A program made the position numbers and the translations under genes. A stretch of DNA of 64,000 nucleotides from Antedon mediterranea (taxonomy: Eukaryota > Echinodermata > Crinoidea > Comatulida > Antedonidae). Every line of letters starts with the position of its first letter. Position 1 is the first letter of the stretch. The stretch is from positions 28,567,795-28,631,794 of the forward strand of contig NC_092670.1 in the NCBI RefSeq assembly GCF_964355755.1, read 5' to 3'. The notes beneath the pieces are model-generated. The model was not told the origin of the DNA. It saw only the letters and a list, made by a program, of their open reading frames with translations, and did no database searches. Positions 38,231-50,623 of the stretch are shown here, in pieces.

Positions 38231-39830
38231 TGAAAAAAATTACTAGTTAGAAATACAATGTTATTTCAACGTTGGATCAACATTGATAAATTAACGTAAA
38301 TTACTAGTTAGAAAGACAATGTTATTTCAACGTTGGATCAACATTGATAAATTAACGTAAATTTCTAGTTAAAAATACAATGTTATTTCAACGTTGGATC
38401 AACATTGATAAATTAACGTAAATTTCTAGATATAAAGACAATGTTATTTCAACGTTGTATCAACATTGATAAATTAACGTAAATTACTAGTTAGAAAGAC
38501 AATGTTATTTCAACGTTGGATCAACATTAATAAATTAACGTAAATTTCTAGTTAAAAATACAATGTTATTTCAACGTTGGATCAACATTAATAAATTCAC
38601 GTAAATTTCTAGTTAAAAATACAATGTTATTTCAACGTTGGATCAACATTGATAAATTAACGTAAATTATTAATTAAAAATACAATGTTATTTCAAGGTT
38701 GGATCAACATTGATAAATTAACGTAAATTACTAGTTAAAATACAATGTTATTTCAACGTTGGATCAACATTGATAAATTAACGTAAATTTCTAGTTAAAA
38801 ATACTATGTGATTTTAACGTTGGATCAACATTGATAAATTAACGTAAATTACTAGTTAAAAATACAATGTTATTTCAACGTTGGATCAACATTGATAAAT
38901 TAACGTAAATTTCTAGTTGAAAATACTATGTGATTTTAACGTTGGATCAACATTGATAAATTAACGTAAATTACTAGTTAGAAAGACAATGTTATTTCAA
39001 CGTTGGATCAACAATGATAAATTAACTTAAATTACTAGTTAAAAAGACAATGTTATTTCAACGTTGGATTAACATTCATAAAGTAACGTAAATTTCTAGT
39101 TAAAAATACAATGTTATTTCAACGTTGGATCAACATTAATAAATTAACGTAAATTTCTAGTTTAAAATACATTGTTATTTCAACGTTGGATCAACATTGA
39201 TAAATTAACGTAAATTACTAGTTAAAAATACAATGTTATTTCAACGTTGGATCAACATTGATAAATTAACGTAAATTACTAGTTAAAAATACAATGTTAT
39301 TTCAACTTTGGATCAACATTGATAAATTAACGTAAATTTCGAGTTAAAAATACAATGTGATTTTAATGTTGGATCAACATTGATAAATTAACGTAAATTT
39401 CTAGTTAAAAATACAATGTTATTTCAACGTTGGATCAACATTGACAAATTAACGTAAATTACTAGTTAGAAAGACAATGTTATTTCAACGTTAAATCAAC
39501 ATTGATAAATTAACGTAAATTACTAGTTAGAAGGACAATGTTATTTTAACGTTGGATCAACATTGATAAATTAACGTAAATTTCTAGTTAAAAATACAAT
39601 GTTATTTCAACGTTGAATCAACATTTATAAATTAACGTAAAACATTTGTTTTAAAAACAATGTTATTTCAACGTTAAACCAACATTTATTAATTAACATA
39701 AATTACTAGTTAAAAAGAAAATGTTATTTCAACGTTGATTCAATGTTTATTACTAAACGTAAAAAAAATAGTTAGGGAAAAAATGTTATTTCAACGTTGA
39801 TTCAACATTTGAAAAACGCTAACAACATGA
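38231..39830. repeat. Right subterminal array, 61-bp period, about 26 copies
   Basis: The unit is ACGTAAATTACTAGTTAGAA, then AGACAATGTTATTTCAACGT, then TGGATCAACATTGATAAATT. Unit starts step by 61 bp (for example 38294 and 38355). Two variants alternate irregularly: ATTACTAG/ATTTCTAG and TTAGAAAGAC/TTAAAAATAC. Copies near 39600-39830 decay. Each unit carries one TTCAACGTTG box in the same sense. The left array has a different unit length but shares the TCAACGTTGAATCAACAT-like core, so the two arrays are related but expanded independently. Confidence 0.93.
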
Positions 39831-39897
39831 TTTCAACAAATAAACTATATTTCAACGTTGATTCAACGTTGAAATTATGTTCTGTGCCCACTGGGTA

Positions 39898-41480
39898 GTG
39901 TGAAGTGAGGACTGTCTGCATGCCTGAACGGTTGACTTGGTAAAATACTGAAAAATCAGTAAATTAGTTAGGCCTAGCTAGGCTAATTAATTAATGTACA
40001 GTATATAATGTCATTATTTTTATGAATAGAGCTAAACCTACTAGTAGGCTTACTAGTAATCTCATAATAAATCTGTTAATGTCACCTGTCACTAACATAT
40101 GATTTATTTAAGTACAGTATATGCTGAAAATGTTTACTTTTTATCGGAGCTAAAATGAAATGTCATGGTTCCCTGCTTTTTATTATAATAATGGAGCAAT
40201 AAATGAAATACAAATACACACCAATTAACATTTTAACTGTTAATATTATCACAAATTTCACCTTAAAAATCAGACAACAAGTTTTCTACATCAACTTAGC
40301 TAACATCTTTTGTACTAAGCCTAATCTTCGAAAAGATTTTCTTTACTGTAGTACTGTAGGCCTATTACCATTATTTATTTGCCGATTTGAAATGTACATT
40401 TAAACTTTATTAAACTACTGCACAACAACCAACCGCCACTTGAACCTTTAAATAAGTAAATTAGGATAAGTTAAAGTTTTTAAAAAATAAAATGTCTTTT
40501 TGGCAATACATCTATAGATATCCATTATTACAGTATTAATAGTGCTTTTTCACATTATATGCCAGAGCAATTAATATGACTCATAAGAAATTGTTGTTGA
40601 TTTAATGCTATTTGTATTGAAGTATGTAGAACATTGACAATCCTCTGTGGTCTGTAAAAAAAAAACAACATTCAATTAATAATAATCATTATTTAATTAT
40701 ATTTGTATATTTTACTTATTTTCTTAGGCCTATAAACAACGCGCGCCCGACAATGAACACGCGCCAATAATGCACGCACTACCCCACTATATGCTAAAGC
40801 CTGGCTCTCCTACTGTACTACTAGGCCTAGACTATATTGATTTATAAATAAAAAAAAAGAGGCTTTGTAGAGTTTTATGATTAAAAACAGCTTTCCTATA
40901 TATTATATGTTGCCCTTATTAATTTACAAAACCACATTTTTTATCTTATGGCGTAAAAAATGATTTTAGCTACAACCATGTGTTCCAGTTTCAATAGTGA
41001 AATACCCAAGAAGGCACATGTTTAAGCAGCCATTAAAAAAAAATAAAAAATAACCCCAACGAGATTTTTTTATTAACTACTATTGAAAAATCAAATATTC
41101 AGAAACTATAAAACCCACCTTCTCAAAAAATTGCGTTGTTTTATTACAGCCTCAACAAATTAGACGAAATTTTAACATTCGAATAGCCTAAAATTGTTTT
41201 AAAAACATCGGTGTAATTCACCCTTGTTTCACACAAATATAATGGGTTCGTCGATTAAAAAACAATATCACGTGGTTCGTAGATGCCTTGTCAAAGGTTT
41301 TCATGAATTATTCATTAGTAAATAAAACCAAAAGTTCCAATTGGCCAGTTTGCAAAAACCTAAGATTTACTTTTCAAAACAAAATTGCTTCCGGGTAATT
41401 GTCCACGCTGTCTCGTGTGCAAAAACGATTGGCTGCCGATAGAGGGCTCACTACTTTTTGTCCCTGGTGAATCGAGTGTG
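39898..41480. other. AT-rich spacer right of the transposon, no gene recognised
   Basis: The stretch is AT-rich with scattered GGCCTA boxes (about 39970, 40050 and 40355) and a GC-rich patch, ACGCGCGCCCGAC, near 40740. The longest plus frame (40203-40403, 66 codons) has no recognisable domain and no supporting splice or promoter signals, so I leave it uncalled. The last ~100 bases before the satellite (from about 41390) are richer in GC and include CGATTGGCT, also seen next to the TATA box at 33520. Confidence 0.5.
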
Positions 41481-41574
41481 CTCTCTCTCTAGCTGATCAA
41501 TCTCTCTCTCGCTGATCTATCTCTCTCTCGCTGATCTCTCTCTCTCTCGCTGATCTATCTCTCTCTCTCTCTCT

Positions 41575-43825
41575 CTCTCTCTGATCTATCTCTCTCTCTC
41601 GCTGATCTATCTCTCTCTCGCTGATCTATCTCTCTCTCGCTGATCTATCTCTCTCTCGCTGATCTATATCTCTCTCGCTGATCTATCTCTCTCTCGCTGA
41701 TCTATCTCTCTCTCGCTGATCTATCTCTCTCTCGCTGATCTATCTCTCTCTCGCTGATCTATCTCTCTCGCTGAACTATCTCTCTCTCGTTGATCTATCT
41801 CTCTCTCGCTGATCTATCTCTCTCTCGCTGATCTATCTCTCTCTCGCTGATCTATTTCTCTCTCGCTGATCTATCTCTGTCTCGCTGATCTATCTCTGTC
41901 TCGCTGATCTATCTCTGTCTCGCTGATCTATCTCTGTCTCGCTGATCTATCTCTCTGTCTCGAAGATCTATCTCTGTCTCGCTGATCTATCTCTCTCTCG
42001 CTGATCTATCTCTCTCTCGCTGATCTATCTCTCTCTCGCTGATCTATCTCTCTGTCTCGCTGATCTATCTCTGTCTCGCTGCTCTATCTCTCTGTCTCGC
42101 TGATCTATCTCTGTCTCGCTGCTCTATCTCTCTGTCTCGCTGATTTATCTCTCTGTCTCGCTGATCTATATCTCTGTCTCGCTGATATATCTATCTCTCG
42201 CTGATCTATCTCTCTGTCTCGCTGATCTATCTCTGTCTCGCTGATCTATCTCTCTGTCTCGCTGATTTATGTCTCTGTCTTGCTGATCTATCTCTCTCTC
42301 TCGCTGATCTATCTCTCTCTCGCTGATCTACCTCTCTCTCGCTGATCTATTTCTCTCTCGCTGATCTATCTCTGTCTCGATGATCTATCTCTCTCTCTCG
42401 CAGATCTATCTCTGTCTCGCTGATCTATCTCTCTCTCGCTGATCTATCTCTCTCTCGCTGATCTATCTCTGTCTCGCTGATCTATCTCTCTCTCGCTGAT
42501 CTATCTCTCTCTCGATGATCTATCTCTCTCGCTGATCTATCTCTCTCTCGCTGATCTATCTCTCTCTCGCTGATCTATCTCTCTCTCTCGCTGATCTATC
42601 TCTCTCTCGCTGATCTATCTTTCTCTCGATGACCTATCTCTCTCTCGCTGATTTATCTCTCTCTCGCTGATGTATCTCTTTCTCGCTGATCTATCTCTCT
42701 CTCTCTGATCTATCTCTCTCTCTCGCTGATCTATCTCTCTCTCGCTGATCTATCTCTCTCTCGCTGATCTATCTCTCTCTCGCTGATCTATATCTCTCTC
42801 GCTGATCTATCTCTCTCTCGCTGATCTATCTCTCTCTCGCTGATCTATCTCTCTCTCGCTGATCTATCTCTCTCTCGCTGATCTATCTCTCTCGCTGAAC
42901 TATCTCTCTCTCGTTGATCTATCTCTCTCTCGCTGATCTATCTCTCTCTCGCTGATCTATCTCTCTCTCGCTGATCTATTTCTCTCTCGCTGATCTATCT
43001 CTGTCTCGCTGATCTATCTCTGTCTCGCTGATCTATCTCTGTCTCGCTGATCTATCTCTGTCTCGCTGATCTATCTCTCTGTCTCGAAGATCTATCTCTG
43101 TCTCGCTGATCTATCTCTCTCTCGCTGATCTATCTCTCTCTCGCTGATCTATCTCTCTCTCGCTGATCTATCTCTCTGTCTCGCTGATCTATCTCTGTCT
43201 CGCTGCTCTATCTCTCTGTCTCGCTGATCTATCTCTGTCTCGCTGCTCTATCTCTCTGTCTCGCTGATTTATCTCTCTGTCTCGCTGATCTATATCTCTG
43301 TCTCGCTGATATATCTATCTCTCGCTGATCTATCTCTCTGTCTCGCTGATCTATCTCTGTCTCGCTGATCTATCTCTCTGTCTCGCTGATTTATGTCTCT
43401 GTCTCGCTGATCTATCTCTCTCTCTCGCTGATCTATCTCTCTCTCGCTGATCTACCTCTCTCTCGCTGATCTATTTCTCTCTCGCTGATCTATCTCTGTC
43501 TCGATGATCTATCTCTCTCTCTCGCAGATCTATCTCTGTCTCGCTGATCTATCTCTCTCTCGCTGATCTATCTCTCTCTCGCTGATCTATCTCTGTCTCG
43601 CTGATCTATCTCTCTCTCGCTGATCTATCTCTCTCTCGATGATCTATCTCTCTCGCTGATCTATCTCTCTCTCGCTGATCTATCTCTCTCTCGCTGATCT
43701 ATCTCTCTCTCTCGCTGATCTATCTCTCTCTCGCTGATCTATCTTTCTCTCGATGACCTATCTCTCTCTCGCTGATTTATCTCTCTCTCGCTGATGTATC
43801 TCTTTCTCGCTGATCTATCTCTCTC
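41575..43825. repeat. ~1.125-kb tandem duplication in the right CT array
   Basis: The segment from about 41.58 to 42.70 kb is repeated immediately by about 42.70-43.83 kb. TATATCTCTCTCGCTG moves from about 41664 to 42789, CTCGAAGATC from 41960 to 43085, and CTTTCTCTCGATGACC from 42617 to 43742. All steps are 1125 bp. The constant offset shows a recent event with almost no CT-length drift. Confidence 0.85.
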
Positions 43826-45562
43826 TCGCTGATCTATCTCTCTCTCGCTGATCAATCTCTCTCTCGCTGATCTATCTCTCTCTCGTTGATCTCTCTCTCT
43901 CGTTGATCTATCTCTCTCTCTCGCTGATCTATCTCTCTCTCTCGCTGATCTATCTCTCTCTCGCTGATCTATCTCTCTCTCGCTGATCTATCTCTGTCTC
44001 GCTGATCAATCTCTGTCTCACTGATCTATCTCTGTCTCGCTGATCTATCTCTGTCTCGCTGATCTATCTCTCTCTCGCTGATCTATCTCTGTCTGGCTGA
44101 TCTATCTCTCTCTCCCTGATCTCTCTCTCTCTCTCGCTGATCTATCTCTCTCGCTGATCTATCTCTCTGTCTCGCTGATCTATCTCTGTCTCGCTGATCT
44201 ATCTCTCTGTCTCGCTGATCTATCTCTCTGTCTCGCTGATCTATCTCTATGTCTCGCTGATCTATCTCTCTGTATCGCTGATCTATCTCTCTCTCTCTCG
44301 CTGATCTATCTCTCTCTCGCTGATCTATCTCTCTCTCTCGCTGATCTATCTCTCTCTCTCGCTGATCTATCTCTCTCTCGCTGATCTATCTCTCTCTCGC
44401 TGATCTATCTCTCTCTGGCTGATCTATCTATCTCTCTGTCGCTGATCTATCTCTGTCTCGCTGATCTATCTCTCTCTCGCAGATCTATCTCTGTCTCGCT
44501 GATCTATCTCTCTGTCTCGCTGATCTATCTCTGTCTCGCTGATGTATGTATCTCTCTGTCTCGCTGATCTATCTCTCTCTCGCTGATCTATCTCTGTCTC
44601 GCTGATCTATCTCTCTCTCTCTCTCGCTGATCTATCTCTGTCTCGCTGATCGATCCCTCTGTCTCACTGATCTATCTCTGTCTCGCTGATCTATCTCTCT
44701 GTCTCGCTGATCTATCTCTCTCTCGCTGATCTATCTCTTTCTGGCTGATCTATCTCTCTCTCTCGCTGATCTATCTCTCTCTCGCTGATCTATCTCTCTC
44801 GCTGATCTATCTCTCTCTCGCTGATCTATCTCTCTCTCGCTGATCTATCTCTCTCTCTCGCTGATCTATCTCTCTCTCTCTCGCTGATCTATCTCTCTCT
44901 CGCTGATCTATCTTTCTCTCGCTGATCTATCTCTCTCTCGCTGATCTATCTCTCTCTCGCTGATCTATCTTTCTCTCGCTGATCTATCTCTCTATCGCTG
45001 ATCTATCTCTCTCTCGCTGATCAATATCTCTCTCGCTGATCTATCTCTCTCTCGTTGATCTCTCTCTCTTGTTGATCTATCTCTCTCTCTCGCTGATCTA
45101 TCTCTCTCTCTCGCTGATCTATCTCTCTCTCTCGCTGATCTATCTCTCTCTCGCTGATCTATCTCTCTCTCGCTGATCTATCTCTGTCTCGCTGATCAAT
45201 CTCTGTCTCACTGATCTATCTCTGTCTCGCTGATCTATCTCTGTCTCGCTGATCTATCTCTCTCTCGCTGATCTATCTCTGTCTGGCTGATCTATCTCTC
45301 TCTCCCTGATCTCTCTCTCTCTCTCGCTGATCTATCTCTCTCGCTGATCTATCTCTCTGTCTCGCTGATCTATCTCTGTCTCGCTGATCTATATCTCTGT
45401 CTCGCTGATCTATCTCTCTGTCTCGCTGATCTATCTCTATGTCTCGCTGATCTATCTCTCTGTATCGCTGATCTATCTCTCTCTCTCGCTGATCTATCTT
45501 TCTCTCGCTGATCTATCTCTCTATCGCTGATCTATCTCTCTCTCGCTGATCTATCTCTCTCT

Positions 45563-48500
45563 CTAGCTGATCAATCTCTCTCTCGCTGATCTATCTCTCT
45601 ATCGCTGATCTCTCTCTCTCTCTCTGATCTATCTCTCTCTCTCTCTCTCTCTCTGATCTATCTCTCTCTCGCTGATCTATCTCTCTCTCGCTGATCTATC
45701 TCTCTCTCGCTGATCTATCTCTCTCTCGCTGATCTATCTCTCTCTCGCTGATCTATATCTCTCTCGCTGATCTATCTCTCTCTCGCTGATCTATCTCTCT
45801 CTCGCTGATCTATCTCTCTCTCGCTGATCTATCTCTCTCGCTGAACTATCTCTCTCTCGTTGATCTATCTCTCTCTCGCTGATCTATCTCTCTCTCGCTG
45901 ATCTATCTCTCTCTCGCTGATCTATCTCTCTCTCTCGCTGATCTATCTCTGTCTCGCTGATCTATCTCTGTCTCGCTGATCTATCTCTGTCTCGCTGATC
46001 TATCTCTGTCTCGCTGATCTATCTCTCTGTCTCGAAGATCTATCTCTGTCTCGCTGATCTATCTCTCTCTCGCTGATCTATCTCTCTCTCGCTGATCTAT
46101 CTCTCTGTCTCGCTGATCTATCTCTGTCTCGCTGCTCTATCTCTCTGTCTCACTGATTTATCTCTCTGTCTCGCTGATCTATATCTCTGTCTCGCTGATA
46201 TATCTATCTCTCGCTGATCTATCTCTCTGTCTCGCTGATCTATCTCTGTCTCGCTGATCTATCTCTCTGTCTCGCTGATTTATGTCTCTGTCTCGCTGAT
46301 CTATCTCTCTCTCTCGCTGATCTATCTCTCTCTCGCTGATCTACCTCTCTCTCGCTGATCTATTTCTCTCTCGCTGATCTATCTCTGTCTCGATGATCTA
46401 TCTCTCTCTCTCGCAGATCTATCTCTGTCTCGCTGATCTATCTCTCTCTCGCTGATCTATCTCTCTCTCGCTGATTTATCTCTGTCTCGCTGATCTATCT
46501 CTCTCTCGCTGATCTATCTCTCTCTCGATGATCTATCTCTCTCGCTGATCTATCTCTCTCTCGCTGATCTATCTCTCTCTCGCTGATCTATCTCTCTCTC
46601 TCGCTGATCTATCTCTCTCTCGCTGATCTATCTTTCTCTCGATGACCTATCTCTCTCTCGCTGATTTATCTCTCTCTCGCTGATGTATCTCTTTCTCGCT
46701 GATCTATCTCTCTCTCGCTGATCTATCTCTCTCTATCGCTGATCAATCTCTCTCTCGCTGATCTATCTCTCTCTCGTTGATCTCTCTCTCTCGTTGATCT
46801 ATCTCTCTCTCTCGCTGATCTATCTCTCTCTCTCGCTGATCTATCTCTCTCTCGCTGATCTATCTCTCTCTCGCTGATCTATCTCTGTCTCGCTGATCAA
46901 TCTCTGGCTCACTGATCTATCTCTGTCTCGCTGATCTATCTCTGTCTCGCTGATCTATCTCTCTCTCGCTGATCTATCTCTGTCTGGCTGATCTATCTCT
47001 CTCTCCCTGATCTCTCTCTCTCTCTCTCGCTGATCTATCTCTCTCGCTGATCTATCTCTCTGTCTCGCTGATCTATCTCTGTCTCGCTGATCTATCTCTC
47101 TGTCTCGCTGATCTATCTCTCTGTCTCGCTGATCTATCTCTATGTCTCGCTGATCTATCTCTCTGTATCGCTGATCTATCTCTCTCTCTCGCTGATCTAT
47201 CTCTCTCTCGCTGATCTATCTCTCTCTCTCGCTGATCTATCTCTCTCTCTCGCTGATCGATCTCTCTCTCGCTGATCTATCTCTCTCTCGCTGATCTATC
47301 TCTCTCTGGCTGATCTATCTATCTCTCTGTCGCTGATCTATCTCTGTCTCGCTGATCTATCTCTCTCTCGCAGATCTATCTCTGTCTCGCTGATCTATCT
47401 CTCTGTCTCGCTGATCTATCTCTGTCTCGCTGATCTATCTCTCTGTCTCGCTGATCTATCTCTGCCTCGCTGATCTATCTCTGTCTCGCTGATCTATCTC
47501 TCTCTCTCTCTCGCTGATCTATCTCTGTCTCGCTGATCTATCTCTCTGTCTCACTGATTTATCTCTCTGTCTCGCTGATCTATATCTCTGTCTCGCTGAT
47601 ATATCTATCTCTCGCTGATCTATCTCTCTGTCTCGCTGATCTATCTCTGTCTCGCTGATCTATCTCTCTGTCTCGCTGATTTATGTCTCTGTCTCTCTGA
47701 TCTATCTCTCTCTCTCGCTGATCTATCTCTCTCTCGCTGATCTATCTCTCTCTCGCTGATCTATCTCTCTCTCTCTCTCGCTGATCTATCTCTGTCTCGC
47801 TGATCTATCCCTCTGTCTCACTGATCTATCTCTGTCTCGCTGATCTATCTCTCTGTCTCGCTGATCTATCTCTCTCTCGCTGATCTATCTCTTTCTGGCT
47901 GATCTATCTCTCTCTCTCGCTGATCTATCTCTCTCTCGCTGATCTATCTCTCTCGCTGATCTATCTCTCTCTCGCTGATCTATCTCTCTCTCGCTGATCT
48001 ATCTCTCTCTCTCGCTGATCTATCTCTCTCTCTCTCGCTGATCTATCTCTCTCTCGCTGATCTATCTTTCTCTCGCTGATCTATCTCTCTCTCGCTGATC
48101 TATCTCTCTCTCGCTGATCTATCTTTCTCTCGCTGATCTATCTCTCTATCGCTGATCTATCTCTCTCTCGCTGATCAATCTCTCTCTCGCTGATCTATCT
48201 CTCTCTCGTTGATCTCTCTCTCTTGTTGATCTATCTCTCTCTCTCGCTGATCTATCTCTCTCTCTCGCTGATCTATCTCTCTCTCTCGCTGATCTATCTC
48301 TCTCTCGCTGATCTATCTCTCTCTCGCTGATCTATCTCTGTCTCGCTGATCAATCTCTGTCTCACTGATCTATCTCTGTCTCGCTGATCTATCTCTGTCT
48401 CGCTGATCTATCTCTCTCTCGCTGATCTATCTCTGTCTGGCTGATCTATCTCTCTCTCCCTGATCTCTCTCTCTCTCTCGCTGATCTATCTCTCTCGCTG

Positions 48501-50623
48501 ATCTATCTCTCTGTCTCGCTGATCTATCTCTGTCTCGCTGATCTATATCTCTGTCTCGCTGATCTATCTCTCTGTCTCGCTGATCTATCTCTATGTCTCG
48601 CTGATCTATCTCTCTGTATCGCTGATCTATCTCTCTCTCTCGCTGATCTATCCTTCTCTCGCTGATCTATCTCTCTATCGCTGATCTATCTCTCTCTCGC
48701 TGATCTATCTCTCTCTCTAGCTGATCAATCTCTCTCTCGCTGATCTATCTCTCTATCGCTGATCTCTCTCTCTCTCTCTGATCTATCTCTCTCTCTCTCT
48801 CTCTCTCTGATCTATCTCTCTCTCGCTGATCTATCTCTCTCTCGCTGATCTATCTCTCTCTCGCTGATCTATCTCTCTCTCGCTGATCTATCTCTCTCTC
48901 GCTGATCTATCTCTCTCTCGCTGATCTATCTCTCTCTCGCTGATCTATCTCTCTCGCTGAACTATCTCTCTCTCGTTGATCTATCTCTCTCTCGCTGATC
49001 TATCTCTCTCTCGCTGATCTATCTCTCTCTCGCTGATCTATCTCTCTCTCTCGCTGATCTATCTCTGTCTCGCTGATCTATCTCTGTCTCGCTGATCTAT
49101 CTCTGTCTCGCTGATCTATCTCTGTCTCGCTGATCTATCTCTCTGTCTCGAAGATCTATCTCTGTCTCGCTGATCTATCTCTCTCTCGCTGATCTATCTC
49201 TCTCTCGCTGATCTATCTCTCTGTCTCGCTGATCTATCTCTGTCTCGCTGCTCTATCTCTCTGTCTCACTGATTTATCTCTCTGTCTCGCTGATCTATAT
49301 CTCTGTCTCGCTGATATATCTATCTCTCGCTGATCTATCTCTCTGTCTCGCTGATCTATCTCTGTCTCGCTGATCTATCTCTCTGTCTCGCTGATTTATG
49401 TCTCTGTCTCGCTGATCTATCTCTCTCTCTCGCTGATCTATCTCTCTCTCGCTGATCTACCTCTCTCTCGCTGATCTATTTCTCTCTCGCTGATCTATCT
49501 CTGTCTCGATGATCTATCTCTCTCTCTCGCAGATCTATCTCTGTCTCGCTGATCTATCTCTCTCTCGCTGATCTATCTCTCTCTCGCTGATTTATCTCTG
49601 TCTCGCTGATCTATCTCTCTCTCGCTGATCTATCTCTCTCTCGATGATCTATCTCTCTCGCTGATCTATCTCTCTCTCGCTGATCTATCTCTCTCTCGCT
49701 GATCTATCTCTCTCTCTCGCTGATCTATCTCTCTCTCGCTGATCTATCTTTCTCTCGATGACCTATCTCTCTCTCGCTGATTTATCTCTCTCTCGCTGAT
49801 GTATCTCTTTCTCGCTGATCTATCTCTCTCTCGCTGATCTATCTCTCTCTATCGCTGATCAATCTCTCTCTCGCTGATCTATCTCTCTCTCGTTGATCTC
49901 TCTCTCTCGTTGATCTATCTCTCTCTCTCGCTGATCTATCTCTCTCTCTCGCTGATCTATCTCTCTCTCGCTGATCTATCTCTCTCTCGCTGATCTATCT
50001 CTGTCTCGCTGATCAATCTCTGGCTCACTGATCTATCTCTGTCTCGCTGATCTATCTCTGTCTCGCTGATCTATCTCTCTCTCGCTGATCTATCTCTGTC
50101 TGGCTGATCTATCTCTCTCTCCCTGATCTCTCTCTCTCTCTCTCGCTGATCTATCTCTCTCGCTGATCTATCTCTCTGTCTCGCTGATCTATCTCTGTCT
50201 CGCTGATCTATCTCTCTGTCTCGCTGATCTATCTCTCTGTCTCGCTGATCTATCTCTATGTCTCGCTGATCTATCTCTCTGTATCGCTGATCTATCTCTC
50301 TCTCTCGCTGATCTATCTCTCTCTCGCTGATCTATCTCTCTCTCTCGCTGATCTATCTCTCTCTCTCGCTGATCGATCTCTCTCTCGCTGATCTATCTCT
50401 CTCTCGCTGATCTATCTCTCTCTGGCTGATCTATCTATCTCTCTGTCGCTGATCTATCTCTGTCTCGCTGATCTATCTCTCTCTCGCAGATCTATCTCTG
50501 TCTCGCTGATCTATCTCTCTGTCTCGCTGATCTATCTCTGTCTCGCTGATCTATCTCTCTGTCTCGCTGATCTATCTCTGCCTCGCTGATCTATCTCTGT
50601 CTCGCTGATCTATCTCTCTCTCC
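45563..50623. repeat. ~3.15-kb higher-order repeat, 1.6 copies, right CT array
   Basis: The marker CTAGCTGATCAATC followed by CTATCGCTGATCTCTC occurs at about 45563 and 48717, a step of about 3154 bp. CTCGAAGATC at 46028 and 49147 steps by about 3119 because the second copy lacks a few units. GATCGATCTCTC near 47265 matches that near 50373. The second copy is cut off by the array end at 50623. A less exact relative begins at 41481. Confidence 0.8.

Larger units (their letters stand above)
34174..39897. mobile_element. Non-autonomous DNA transposon with TACCCAGTGGGCA termini
   Basis: The left end reads TACCCAGTGGGCA (34174-34186) and the right end is its exact inverse, TGCCCACTGGGTA (39885-39897). 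If the outer TA is the target duplication, the element proper is 34176-39895, about 5.72 kb. Inside each end is a long array built around AACGTTGAA / TTCAACGTT, differing between ends (112-bp unit on the left, 61-bp unit on the right). The core of about 3 kb has no transposase-like open frame and holds nested elements, so the copy cannot move by itself. The superfamily cannot be settled from the ends alone; a TA duplication suits several cut-and-paste groups. Confidence 0.85.
33437..41480. other. 8-kb non-satellite block interrupting the CT array
   Basis: The block begins ACATCCACGTCAAACAGC and ends GGTGAATCGAGTGTG, with CT satellite directly on both sides. Satellite copies at about 45.55 and 48.71 kb carry the left flank joined straight to the right flank (CTAT, ten bases of CT, then AGCTGATCAATC). 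Against that empty site the interrupted copy has about five extra bases, CTCTC, which could be a target duplication but is ambiguous in a CT tract. No terminal inverted or direct repeats of the whole block are visible. The contents are a candidate promoter, a large TIR transposon and AT-rich flanks. Confidence 0.75.
41481..50623. repeat. CT-rich satellite, right array (GTCTC-rich subfamily)
   Basis: The unit is the same GCTGATCTAT(CT)n as in the left array, but CTGTCTCGCTGATCTAT variants are frequent. Marker variants include CTCGAAGATC (about 41960, 43085, 46028 and 49147), CTCGCTGCTCTATC, GATTTATGTCTCTG, CTCGCAGATC and GATGTATCTCTTTC. The array starts abruptly after GAGTGTG at 41480 and ends at about 50623, where TCCTCAGAGCGCACATGC begins. 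It contains no genes. Confidence 0.97.

Noticed and set aside
40203-40403. 66-codon plus frame
   Set aside because: AT-rich DNA, no recognisable motif, no splice or promoter support.
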